A stretch of 64,000 bases of DNA from contig OX459100.1 in assembly GCA_949775045.1 (NCBI GenBank), forward strand, positions 6,423,462 through 6,487,461, read 5' to 3'. Origin of the DNA: Metridium senile (taxonomy: Eukaryota; Cnidaria; Anthozoa; Actiniaria; Metridiidae). Shown here piece by piece: positions 34,970 through 47,200 of the stretch. The notes beneath the pieces are model-generated. The model worked only from the letters and a program-made list of their open reading frames with translations. It was not told the DNA's origin and did no database searches. The first letter of the stretch is position 1. Each line of letters begins with the position of its first letter. The position numbers and the translations under genes were made by a program.

Positions 34970-35469
34970 AAGTATTACGCATTTGTATTTTTATCTTATT
35001 TTATGAATACATAGCCTGCATCACATCCGAACTATTCCTTCGTTAACGGAGGAAAAGTCAGGATACGATGCATGTTATGGATATGGTGTTTGCGCTTTAT
35101 TATGATGCCTATATGATGCTTTGAATAGTTTTCGTACTTCTTTATTTGAGTAATCACAATATACAGTGTGTTTGCTTGAAAACTACAAGTATCGAATAAA
35201 GAAAAAAAAAACAAAGAAATGGACCCATCAGCTGGAGTAGTAAATTACACAGGAAACCCAACAGTTATTACTTGTATTGTATTTAGTCTAACTCTACAAA
35301 AGTAATGGCTTATTCCGTATTTCGGAAAGGCTAAGAAGTGAAGAAACGCATTGTTGTTATTAAAAAAATATTTATAAATTGTTCATATTGTTATTTGCAT
35401 CAGTTTATATTCGTATTATTGTTTATATTCATATTCATATTTTAATGAGACTATTAAAGTAAGGAAATA

Positions 35470-35675
35470 ATTTTATGCCGTTTCGGAGCCATCACGCTCC
35501 ATTTTCAAATAATGATAATTACAATATGCAGAAAGTTCGCTTATAAAGAAACTAATTTATGTAAATCATTTTGCACGGATGGAATCCGACTGTACATTCA
35601 AGACAGGTTTTAATTCCCTGATGTACAGCATCTCGTGCAACAGGCAGTCAAATTTACTAGAGCATTTCTGCATTT
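35470..35675 (-). pseudogene. Second Penelope-like element 3' fragment
   Basis: Nearly the same sequence as positions 1-190. On the - strand it encodes CSSKFDCLLHEMLYIRELK and VLNVQSDSIRAK then stop, the extreme C-terminus of the same polyprotein, followed by the 3' untranslated part with GGAGCGTGATGGCTCCGAAA. The rest of the endonuclease is missing. 35676-36600 holds no recognised gene. Confidence 0.7.
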
Positions 35676-36602
35676 CAAGGACAATAATATTATCATTACA
35701 TTATAATCATTATTAGCCACATTCTCTAAATTTATGAAATTAAAGTACCTTTTTGTAAAGAGAGCCCTTCTTGTACAAACGAGTATCATCATTCATTTTA
35801 AATGTACGCTTGCAAAGTGCAGTCCAATTCCAGATTCCAAATTCCCCATTATATCTGTGCAAAAAATCAATATTTAGCGAAAATACACTCATTGTTCATT
35901 ATAAAATATCTATGAAAATTATTAAAATAAAAGATGTTATCTCCAATCTTCATTTTAAAATGTTTTTTTTTTTACTGACAAATTTGGCACCGACGCATGC
36001 TACTAAATGACTTTTGCCAAAGTTACCTGACCGAGAATTTTATCCCTTTACAGCCGATATTTGACAAACTTACAGCTCAAATTTAGCTTACCTGAATTCA
36101 GAAATGTGATAAGGGCTAACTTTTCAAAACATTTAGACCATTGCTGCGCTAATTTCGAGTAATTTCTGGTAAACTTGAGCTGTCCCATTCCAGCCATTTT
36201 GAACATGTGACGTGTGACATCCGTGCCGGGAAAGAGTTTGATGCGCGCGCGCGCGTTGCAAATTTTACTCCAAGTATTGTCCAATCAAGTCAAAGCATGA
36301 ACGGTAATATATTCTCACTGGCCTTTGTCCCTCAGTCGATGATTAAGATATGGAACTCCTTTGTTCTTAGCTAAACAATGAAAATAGATCCTGAGGGAGA
36401 AAGTGCTGAGGCAATATTCGCACGAAAAAGTGGACAAAAAATATTCGAGTAAACTTTCTCAACGCCATAGGATTATTCCCCTTTCATCCATTTTCCCCTT
36501 TCATCCTACTATCCGGTTTGATGTTGTTCGTCTCGCCAGTTTGGGCAACTAAGAATGAGCTAATACCACGTTGCATTGTTTATATAGTCTAGCATATCAT
36601 TA

Positions 36603-36878
36603 CAGTGCGACTCGCCGTACTGTAGTCACCTACAAAAACGTTTGATGAATTTTTGACATTATTTTGACATTTTTTCAACTCAATCAGACCAATTACAGAC
36701 ATCAAAGTATCTAAAGTCTCCGCCTCTGATCGATATTAACTCCGCCTCTCGATATAAACTCCGCCTCTCGATATAAACGTGTATCTGATTGGTCCGATTG
36801 AGATGAAAAAATGTCAAAATAATGTCAAAAATTCATCAAATGTTTTTGTAAGTGACTACGGTACGGCGAGTCGCACTG
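36603..36878. mobile_element. MITE, TA-flanked, ~276 bp
   Basis: CAGTGCGACTCGCCGTACTG pairs with the complement of the right end. The arms run more than 80 bp, through TTTGATGAATTTTTGACATT. TA lies directly outside both ends. The centre holds CTCCGCCTCTCGATATAAAC direct repeats. The CAGTGCGA terminus is shared with the MITE at 7068-7269, so both probably use the same mariner-type transposase. Confidence 0.85.
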
Positions 36879-36903
36879 TAATCATCTCCCTTGGAAGTAG
36901 ATT

Positions 36904-36975
36904 AGCCTGCGTTGCAGACCCTTGTAAGCGCTCGAAACGTCTCCCGAGCGCTTACAAGGGTCTGTAACGCAGGCT
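36904..36975. repeat. 72-bp near-perfect palindrome
   Basis: AGCCTGCGTTGCAGACCCTT and GTAAGCGCTCG pair with CGAGCGCTTAC and AAGGGTCTGTAACGCAGGCT. This AGCCTGCG-type short palindrome resembles the CCTGAG ones near 25.3 and 26.6 kb. Confidence 0.75.
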
Positions 36976-37212
36976 AGAAGTAGATTAGAGTACAATATAT
37001 CAAATTGCAAAACTAAAAGTTTTAAACGACTCTAGAAAGTCTTACTTTTAACATATCCATAAAAAATATAAAATTATGTAGTTATCTGGTGGTTATGATA
37101 TTAAATTATTAAAGAAAAAAATATTCTAAAAGCGGGAATGAAGTCATGACGTCAAATCCTGGAAAGATTTCCCGCCTACTGCCGCGAGAGGCTGGGACGA
37201 GCTTGTGACATC

Positions 37213-38067
37213 CCGATTTTTCAATCGATTCAATCTCGAACCCCGAGCCTTCGTTCCTCTTGGCCAGCCGAGTAACGTAAGACTCTGGGGGACCGGAATT
37301 CTCTGCTTATGCTGATTGGCCCTTGAAAATACAATAGTCAGACCGGAAACAGACAAAGTAAAAGCTCTGATTGGTCCATCATGTAAACAAATTTACATTC
37401 AAAATGTAAATTTTACGATTACATGTAATACGACGTCAACGGTTCTTTAATACTAGATAGAATATTAAATATCGTCGTTTATGGATTATATACGAGTCAC
37501 GAAGCGAAGAGATATTGTATCGCCGCTAAGCGATGATTATCGAGTCGCGAAACAAATTAGAATACACACAAAATACTCCTTTAAACTATTCTAAACCTTG
37601 ACAATCCTCAGACCTCTGGCATCCAGTTATTTACTAAAGGTCAATCGGGCCACGAAAGCAAACTAATAACCGTTGGAAATATAAATAAATCGACGGTTAA
37701 AGCGATCTGAATTGAAGAAGATTTAGACGCGTTTTTATATCGTTATAAATCCTGATGGCCGTTAAAAAACCTTCCTAAACTTTAAATGTTTCATTAGTGA
37801 GGAAAATGTTTATATTTTGGCTTAGAAAATATTTAAAATGCTACTAGGTCAATAATATTTTGAATGTCATTAACGTACTAAGTAACACAGGATGCCCAAT
37901 CCCACAGATCATTATAATATTAACTAAGCATGCGCAATAGAAACCGGAACTCCAAAATCGGAGCTGAAAATTCCGTTCCCCCAGAGTCTAATGTCGGGCG
38001 CCATAAGACCGCTGACAAAAAGCCAGACGTGACGCTGGGCTCGAGATTGCAATCGATTTTGATCGGC
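37213..38067. mobile_element. Degenerate foldback whose right arm abuts the GTSF1-like gene
   Basis: TTTTTCAATCGATTCAATCT, CGAACCCCGAG and GACTCTGGGGGACCGGAATT (37213-37300) are mirrored at 37970-38067 by the complements of GACTCTGGGGGAACGGAATT and CAAAATCGATTGCAATCTCG. The arms are about 85-95 bp and diverged. The right arm ends about 40 bp before the start codon at 38109, so part of the core promoter or 5' UTR may come from it. Confidence 0.5.
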
Positions 38068-38108
38068 ATTTGCATTTCGAAGCACATCTTTAATAGTTAG
38101 CTAGTAGC

Positions 38109-38237
38109 ATGTCTAATACTATAAACCAACCTTCATTTAATACTGTCGATAAAGATGAAGAGTACATATGCCCTTATGACCCAGTTCATCGTGTTTCTGC
38201 CAAACGATTTCCAATCCATCTCACTAAATGTCGCAAG
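38109..38237 (+). CDS. GTSF1-like exon 1: start and first CHHC finger
   Basis: Encodes residues 1-43, including CPYDPVHRVSAKRFPIHLTKC split here as CPYDPVH and HLTKC around the x9 spacer. It ends CGCAAG/GTAAGC. The ATG at 38109 is the first in frame and gives only 20 residues before the finger, as in known GTSF1 proteins. Confidence 0.85.
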
Positions 38238-41200
38238 GTAAGCTTTGAAAGTGTAAACTTTATTTTATACTTAACTACAGTTTAAAGAACAATTTAACCA
38301 ACTTTATTAGTCGATCATGATAAGTGATAACGCAGTAGATCTCAATATATAGTATGCCGATCGATGTATGACGATATAAAGCTTTAAACTTATATAAAGT
38401 TTAAATGATTCAGTTTCTCTTTTGAATATTTCAACTATACGGAAAATATCCCAAAATTCGAAGCATTTTTGTTATTCATTGTATAAACTAGCGCTCAATA
38501 TGACCACAAAGAAAACATTTTATGTTATCAAAATCAAACGTTTGTATGCCAGACGAGAAACCTTGCCTACTCATACTGTTTCTCGTCTGGCATACAAATC
38601 TTTGTAAAATCTGCTGACTTTACCGCGCTATATCTTTGCTATTTTATACGATTTTCTTCTCAAACTTAGCGATTTTACTAATTGTGAAGTTCTCTTTCCA
38701 GCCATTCAGATGAATTTTCATTTATTTTACTCTATCAAAATTTGGAAAAACCGTCACGTCAACTATTAAGGTGGATCACTATAGTTTTCGGAAAGCCACA
38801 CAAGGCCGTTTTAAACGTCGTTTTGACAAACTTCCCAATTTTCGAACAACATACTTTGTTTTTAGATTTGTATTTTAATAGCAGCGATATACAGGAAAAA
38901 CGGAAATCAGTTGCGCTTGAATTGTAGACGAACGCGATGAGATCTCGAAAAGCGGCTACCACCACAGTAAATTACAACACTAGGCACCCAAAATATCAAA
39001 GAATTAAAGAAATCTGTATGTTTGATTTCGAGAAAATTACAGATATATTTTGTACTTTGTAGTTTTGAGTGTTAGAAGGAATCACTCAGTGTGTGGCAAT
39101 GTGACTTACAATAACTGAACAAATAGCTCTCAAAAACCGTCAAAACCTTCCTTGTACATATATGTCTTTAGTTACTAAGTTTGGGACAATAAATCGTTCA
39201 CAGTATTGAGAAATTATTTTTTTCCTTAGAGATGTTAGAGCTTGACTTCAAGCGAAATATTCTAGAAATATTCAAAACTGCCGTTTACATTTTTCTGTAA
39301 AATTCACAAACTCTTCTCCAAAGTACTAGAAATGTTATCCTGAAGCTTCATTTCAATTGAGGCATTTAAACGTGGTAGAAAAAATTAAACTTGGATATCT
39401 TAACGAAGCCGACTCGTTCGGCTGTTCACGGCCGCTAATGATGCAAATCTGTGTTACATGCTGGAGTCACGACGCAATACACCGTGACGGTTTTGGTTGA
39501 GTTATTACTCCCGGCGATAAAAGAAAGAGCCAGGGAAGGGAGGGGAGGGCTGGAGCTGAGTTGGTTTACCCTCATAGAAATAAATGGAAAAAAGCAACGA
39601 CTTAAGATGATTAATTTTGTTTTTAATGCTTCTTTCTTCTTAAGATATTTGAATTACGTGGCAATCAAAAAAACTAATCTTCAGTTAATTTGTACAATGC
39701 TTGTACTAAATCCACAAAACATATAGCACTTTATGATAATAAATTTCGCTAATCAGTCTTCATTCCATTTTCTTTTGTTAGTTGTGACTTTTTATTCGCA
39801 GGTATTTTGAGAGAAAAGGTAACTAATTTGCAATTCATTTCACAAATTCAACTGGCACAAAGGAATGTATCACTACATGCAGTCAGATGTAATCAAAAGA
39901 ACAATGGAATGTAGCAATTAGCAAAATTTATTTTTGTATATAGAATTTCATTTTTGTATATAGAATTTTATCAATCATATATTTGTTTTTTCTTTTGTGT
40001 TGAGCTTTTGTAATTGTCGCTATATAAAGTTATTATTATTATTATTTTTATCGCCGGAAGTAATAACTCAACCAAAACCGTCACGGTGTATTGCGTCGTG
40101 ACTCCAGAATGTAACACAGATTTGCATCATTAGCGGCCGTGAACAGCCGAACGAGTCGGCTTCGTTAAGATATCCAAGTTTAATTTTTTCTACCACGTTT
40201 AAATGCCTCAATTGAAATGAAGCTTCAGGATAACATTTCTAGTACTTTGGAGAAGAGTTTGTGAATTTTACAGAAAAATGTAAACGGCAGTTTTGAATAT
40301 TTCTAGAAAAGCGCAACAGTGATGTGTTTTCGCTTGAAGTCAAGCTCTAACATCTCTAAGGAAAAAATTAATTTCTCAATACTGTGAACGATTTATTGTC
40401 CCAAACTTAGTAACTAAAGACATATATGTACAGGGAAGGTTTTGAAGGTTTTTGAGCGCTATTTGCCACACATTGAGTGATTCCTTCTAACACTCAAAAC
40501 TACAAAGTACAAAATATATCTGTAATTTTCTCAAAATCAAACATACAGATTTCTCTAATTCTTTGATATTTTGGGTGCCTAGTGTTGTAATTTACTGTGG
40601 TGGTAGCCGCTATTCGAGATCTCATCGCGTTTGTCTACAATTTAAGCGCAACTGATTTCCGTTTTTCCTGTATATCACTGCTATTAAAATACAAATCTAA
40701 AAACAAAGTATGTTGTTTTAAATTTCAGTCTAAGACTGATAATCTGTAAAAGTTTCAGGTCAATCGAAAATTGGGAAGTTTGTCAAAACGACGTTTATAA
40801 CGGCCTGGTGTGGCTTTTCAAAAACTATAGTGATCCACCTTAAACGCTGGAACACGTTCCACATGACATCAAACAAGAATGCGTTATTTTGATACGAATT
40901 AATATAAAATCAAACAAAACAGTGTCCTTAGAACTGACTTTTCAGTTTTTTTTTTTGCTGTAGTACAAAGGAGATATAAATATATTTAATATGTATATAA
41001 ATGTGCAGGTGTCTTATTTGTATAGTTAAAAACACCTTTTAATATGTAAACACTGGTTATTATCATTATTTCAAACAATTGGTAAGAAGGGAAGGAGGAG
41101 GAGGAAGGAAAGGAGGAGGAGGAAGGAAGGGAAGGAGGGATAGGCCCGCATTTCTACTGGTCAGTCGATTGACGAAAAGATCAAATATATTCAAAACACA

Positions 41201-44200
41201 AACAACAGTCTGCAGTGCTCAGATAGGTCAGACCACACACACACACCACAACCAGTAGTCACTTCTTTAAGGTATTAGGACTGTCTCAGAATGAAAAAAA
41301 TAAAATAAAATTTTTGTTGATCCCTAATATCTTTTTTGGTATAGATTAACGAGTTTTCCATGGTTTAACGCCCATACTTTAGCATAATGCGAAATAACGA
41401 AGCCTAAAACTTTGTATCTAAGGAAGCCATTTTACTTGAAACTTGAGAGAAAGTTGAACGATTTCACCTTTCTGGGTCTAAGTGTTGACAAACACAACTG
41501 GCATTCTCGGCAGTCACGTGTCACAAATTACATGTGCTTTCTGTGGAATTTCTTGCTTTAAACACCTCCTTCATTCAATTGATAATATTTCAATAGTAAT
41601 GTGTACAAAATAACAAATTCATAAGACTTGAAGTGGAGATTTAGGCCCTGTTTAGACGGCATAAGATCTCAGCGACGAGTCAACATTCCAAAGACCTCAT
41701 GTTTCACTTTTAGTAAAGCGTATGTGTCTAGACGTTGCTATGGATGATGTAGTTTGTTTTGTCCGAAAGCTCACAAATGCTGAAAGAACACGTGTACGAG
41801 TGTTTTCCGAGGTTTTTTATTAGTTTCCGTAGTGAAATTGTAGTGAAATCGACCTCAATGACGTTAGGCAATGTTGAAAACAATATGGCACTCGAAATTA
41901 GATCTAGCCTTAATAAATTACGGAGTTATTCGATACTGATTATACACAAAAAGACAAAGTCTGTGACTCGTTTACTAATATCTTGATTTACATTTATCCT
42001 ATGCTTCTGAAATTTTCTGCAAAGATAAAAAAGATATCAATACTAAATCTCACGGGAGGACAGTATGTTTTAGTGAAGTAAAAAAATATTACGTTGAAAA
42101 ACGCAAATATTGTCTGTATGAAACAGGAAAATAATCTTTACTTCCGTCTTCCCGTGAGAATTTAGATTTTCTTATACAGTTGCTAGATAAATAAATTTAG
42201 TTTTAAAAATTGCTACAGTTTATGAGTAATTTAGGGTTTAATGAGAATTTGGTTTGGAATACCTGTCCTTTTAGGTGTAAGATCTGACACCTCTGGCTTT
42301 AATTTTTGGTAGCAAAATATATGGGTATATACATTATTACTGAACTTTTGGTCCAAGATGCATACACATTTTTTAAATTTGTCTCAATTGACACCAATTT
42401 TAAGCAGTCCTAGTACCTTAGCATTCCTCCAATGCAGAATATAGTGGTTTGAGAGAGAGAGAGCCCCTTCTAGTTTAAAGTCCTTATATCCAGCTTTATT
42501 CATTTAATACAGAACCACAATGCCAAAGACTTTGTAAGGTGTCCATTCAATGCTCGTCATGAGATCCCTAAACAGGAACTGGAGTACCATATATCACAGT
42601 GTCTGGATAAGGTGATGTTCTTATTATGTTATTTTATTATCAGTATTTATATTTATTTGTATTTATCAGTTTTATATAATGTATAAAGAAAAATAGGACA
42701 TGTTTTATCAGTTAGGATATAAGGCCAGCCAAAGGCAAGAAACTTTACATGTATATATATTCCTAATAAAACATGTTTTTAAGTTCTATTATACAGCTTA
42801 TGGTATTTGATATTTTTCTAAAAACATAACTTACTAAAAATTTATGTAGAGAAAATCCAGGTTGAATTTTATGTTTAATTAGTAAGTTGTCAATTTTGTG
42901 TAAATATGTTACTTTTTGTAAATTTCTCATGAATTATTAATTAGTTTGCTAAGTAGTAACATATTTTTAATAAAGTATATAGTTTAACACAGCAAAATAT
43001 TGTTTGAGTAGAAACACTCTAATAGTTGTTTTCATTTATCTTTTAGGAAGTAATCCGACAAGACATCAATCCAAGTAAGTTGCCTCAAATTGCAGCATTT
43101 TGTCTCTAACTTAAAAATAGAAACAAAACATGAGCTGGTTCAACTATGCTGTATTTATAAATTTAATACTACTAAGCTATGGGCTGAATCAGCCACCATC
43201 AGGGCTAATATGTATGAAAAACTGTACAATCATGAATTCTACTTCTAGAACTATGTACAAGAGCACAGTTGAGAGACAAAATAAATGTTGTGTGTTTTGG
43301 CTGCTTGATAATGTTTGAAAACTTCCAAGACAAAATATTGCACATGTTTGACATAAGTTAAAAGATCCTTCAGTCTATAGCTGGGCCATTCCACCGTGAC
43401 GGACATTACATTCACAGACCTAAATAAGCTTGTGTTTCATACACAGTTGCATTATCTTACAATTTATTTTTTCACACAACTGTCTTAGAACCTTGTCTAC
43501 AATTTGCATGAAAAAAGTTTTCAGAAATAATTTTCGACTTGTCAGTCTTTTGTCCAAAAGGACCGTGACGGACATTACAGCTAAAACTACCACTAATTCC
43601 AGTTGGGTAAATTAGAAGTGAAATTCCTGTGAATTGTGAGAAGTTTATAGCAAACAAATGCTTTTTAGCATTTGGTTATAGGTTAAGTTTTCTTACTGAA
43701 GACCTATATTTTTTAGTTGTTTTTTCTATATTTTTAAAAAGCGAATATTTAGCGTGACGGACATTAAAAGAAACGTGACGGACATTACAAATGGCAAATT
43801 CAGTAAGTCAAATATAAGAAAATTGCCTAATTTGCTTAGTAAATATCACATAGAATAGATAATATTACAGTAAAATCACATTGAGAACCTTAGTCAGTTC
43901 TTTTTGGAGCACGCTTTTTAATGTTGTCAAATTTTCATTATTTCAATGTCTCATGTGGAATGACCCAGCTACCAAGTTACTTGTAAAAACATTTGAAGTG
44001 TTTAGCTGCTTGATCTGGAAATTGTCAAGACAATCTATCATGCAGTTTGCTATACAAATTGTTACATCATAATCTCCAACTTTTGTAAAATTATTGTCTT
44101 TTCTGGTCTGTCAATCATTCTTGGGTTTAGAGCTTAATTATAATTATATACTTGTCCATGCAGTCATTGGTTTATTTGATATAAGCTCTGCCTCCAAAAC

Positions 44201-47200
44201 TGATTGATGAACCAGAAAAACTTAAATCTAAATGATATTCACAATTTTCTGGTGATGTGATGCATCAATTTCAGCTATATACTGTAACTTACAAATATGT
44301 ACTTGAAAGCATGATGTATTCGTTTTTTTCCAGCTCCTGCTTATGTTCCAAGGTCATCCAATCGACCACCTACCCCACCACCAACACAGGATATCATAGA
44401 TGGAGATGAGGACTGGGATTGTGGTCAGTATTATATCAATCCACATAACCTTACCTTGCCTGAAAGGCAATATATGTTGTAGTTAATTCAATAGTGATGT
44501 TCAATGGTGATAATAATATTTGTGATTATGATGCAATACATCAGATATTGAACTTTATTTCATTGATAGCTTTTACAATCATTTTGGCATATTCTTAGAG
44601 TACATTACAGCAGTTCTCAGTCACATGTGCACCGCACGCATAAAAAGCACCGCTATAAAACGTGAAGTTGGTGGACTTCAATCAAACTTACGATTTCATT
44701 TTGGAATATCTGTGTTTCATCGTAATCTGGAAGCTGAATTCCCACAACAACCTCTTTGTCGGATTCAGACATGTTTCGCAGCCCGACTGAAGTAAAATCA
44801 CCATGCGTCTTGTAAACACAGTTTGATTGACGTCCACCAACTCCATGTTTTACAGCGGTGCTTTTTATGCGAGCGGTGTACGTGTGACTGAGAACTGCTG
44901 TAATTGACTATTTTTTTTTTGATAACTAATAATAGGGAAAAAAACAACAATTTACAATTATTGAGTGCATTGTAGTTAATTCATTGAAGCTATTGGTGAT
45001 GATAGTGGTGGTAATAGTAATGGTAATGATGGTTATTAATGTTGATGATAATTACAACGACTATGATATTATACTGTATGATATAATGGTAGTTGTGAAG
45101 GATATGGCACTAATGATTATGATCATAATAACAATGTATTAATGATTATGATTGACTCTAATTCCTATATTAGGTGGACGTAAAAGATCACGTTGTGCTT
45201 TTTGAAAAAAATAGGGGATTGTCTCCCTGTACAACAGTCAGGTCTCGGCATACTACAGGGCCCACAGTAATTGGCGTAAGCTGTTGTGGTGTTCATGCCT
45301 TCGTATGAAGGAAAAAGCTAAATAAATAAATAAATGATGATAATATTATGGTTGATGTTCTGTTTTTGTTGGCATTGTTCCAGATGCTAGTAGTGAGGAT
45401 TTCATACCAGCAAATGCTCACAAATTTCATGATGAACAAAAGGTTGACAGCTACGCCGTGGTCCAAACCATGCATGAGATACAAAGTGAAATACATGGTG
45501 GCTTAAGAGCTGCTCCTGTCGACGTCTCCAAGTGAGTATATGTCAGGCTTCAAATCTATACAACACAGGAAAACCATCTAGATACAATACGATAGCGTGA
45601 TTGTTCAGAGCTTAGATAGACCTATGTAATCCCTCTTGGGATTGTACAAGTCATTGTATAGGTTTTGATGCACCAATTAGGTAAGCAGCAGTGTTATGTA
45701 TTTTTTTCCAAAAAATGAATCCATCCAATTCTTAACTTTACACATATTCAGGAAAATCACTAACTAATAAGTGATGTTCTTTGAATAATGCAACATCACA
45801 TTCCCATGTATCCTTGCAGTCTTAGCTTTTATGTGTTATGATTTGGAACCCAAAAATGATTCTTTAATAGCTGTCTTAAAATTATATGCAAATGCTTTTA
45901 AACAATAGATTCAAGTTTTTGTTCTTATGCTACAAAAGTGATAAGTGTTTTTGTAATTCTCATTTTTGCTTAATTAACAGAATGACACCAGCACAAAGAA
46001 AGAACTATAAGCGTTCTCTTAAGAGACAGCAAAAGAGGGCTGATGAAGGGTGAGTATATAAATCAATCAATTTATCAATCAATCAATCAACCTACTTACT
46101 AATCAACCTACTAACCAATCAACCTACTAACCAATCAACCTACTAACTAATCAACCTACTAACCAATTAATCAACCAATCAGTCAATTTATAAACAACCA
46201 ATCAATCAACCAATCAATCTATCAACCAAGAAAACAACCAATCTATCAATCTATCAACCAAAAAAACAACCAATCTATCAATTAATTAATCAACTAACCA
46301 ATCAATCATTTGTTGTACTATTAAGATATGCCTATATTAGTAAACACATACAATGTACATGATATTTAACATTTAATTAAAGAGTACAGCCCACAAGTGA
46401 TAGCCATTAGTGCCAGTATAGGACTGGTGTTTATAATTTAGAGATTTATTGGATGTGTATATATACAGGTAAAATATTTTTTTAAAACGTACTACCGGTA
46501 ATTATTAATTCATAATGAACACTTCCACTTCGTTTATTGCATTATTCTTAAACATATATATTTATATTTATTATAATTGTTGTTGTAAATTCTCACATCT
46601 GTTGAGTATATTTGTCTCAATAAACTATTATAGTGCACAAGTAGAGTAGTATGTTTATATTATCTGATCATCTGTTATTGATTCATAGAGATGAAGAAGA
46701 GATGCCTGAAATGACAGAACAGGAAAGAATTGATGAAATAGTGAAAAAACACCATCTGATTGTTGATGGTGGTGGCTTTGTTGATTTTATTAGTGGACTT
46801 AACATTTATTGCCAGCAAAATAAAATAAATCCTCCCAGATACCAGGAAGCCCCTGGTGTTAACGGTGGCTTTGGATTCCAAGTCATCATCAAAACAAATA
46901 TCTACAAGACCAATAAGTATTGTAACACTAAGAAGGAAGCTAAGCAGAATGCTGGCATGGTGGCCATGTTGGGATTGGATATCCAGTTTGGTAAGATTAC
47001 TTGAATACATGCAGTAGTTTCCTTACATTCGACCACCAGTTCATTCATCTTTTCGTCCTGGATTAATTTATCCATTCATTCATCCATCAATTCTTTTTTC
47101 CTCCATTCATCAGTTTATTCATCTTTTCATCCATTCATTTATCCATTCATTCATCAATTCATTCATCTTTTCGTCCATTCATTTATCAGTTTATTCATCT

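Noticed and set aside
46675..47010. 111-aa ORF on the - strand
   Set aside because: Antisense shadow of the dsRBD exon of the GTSF1-like gene.
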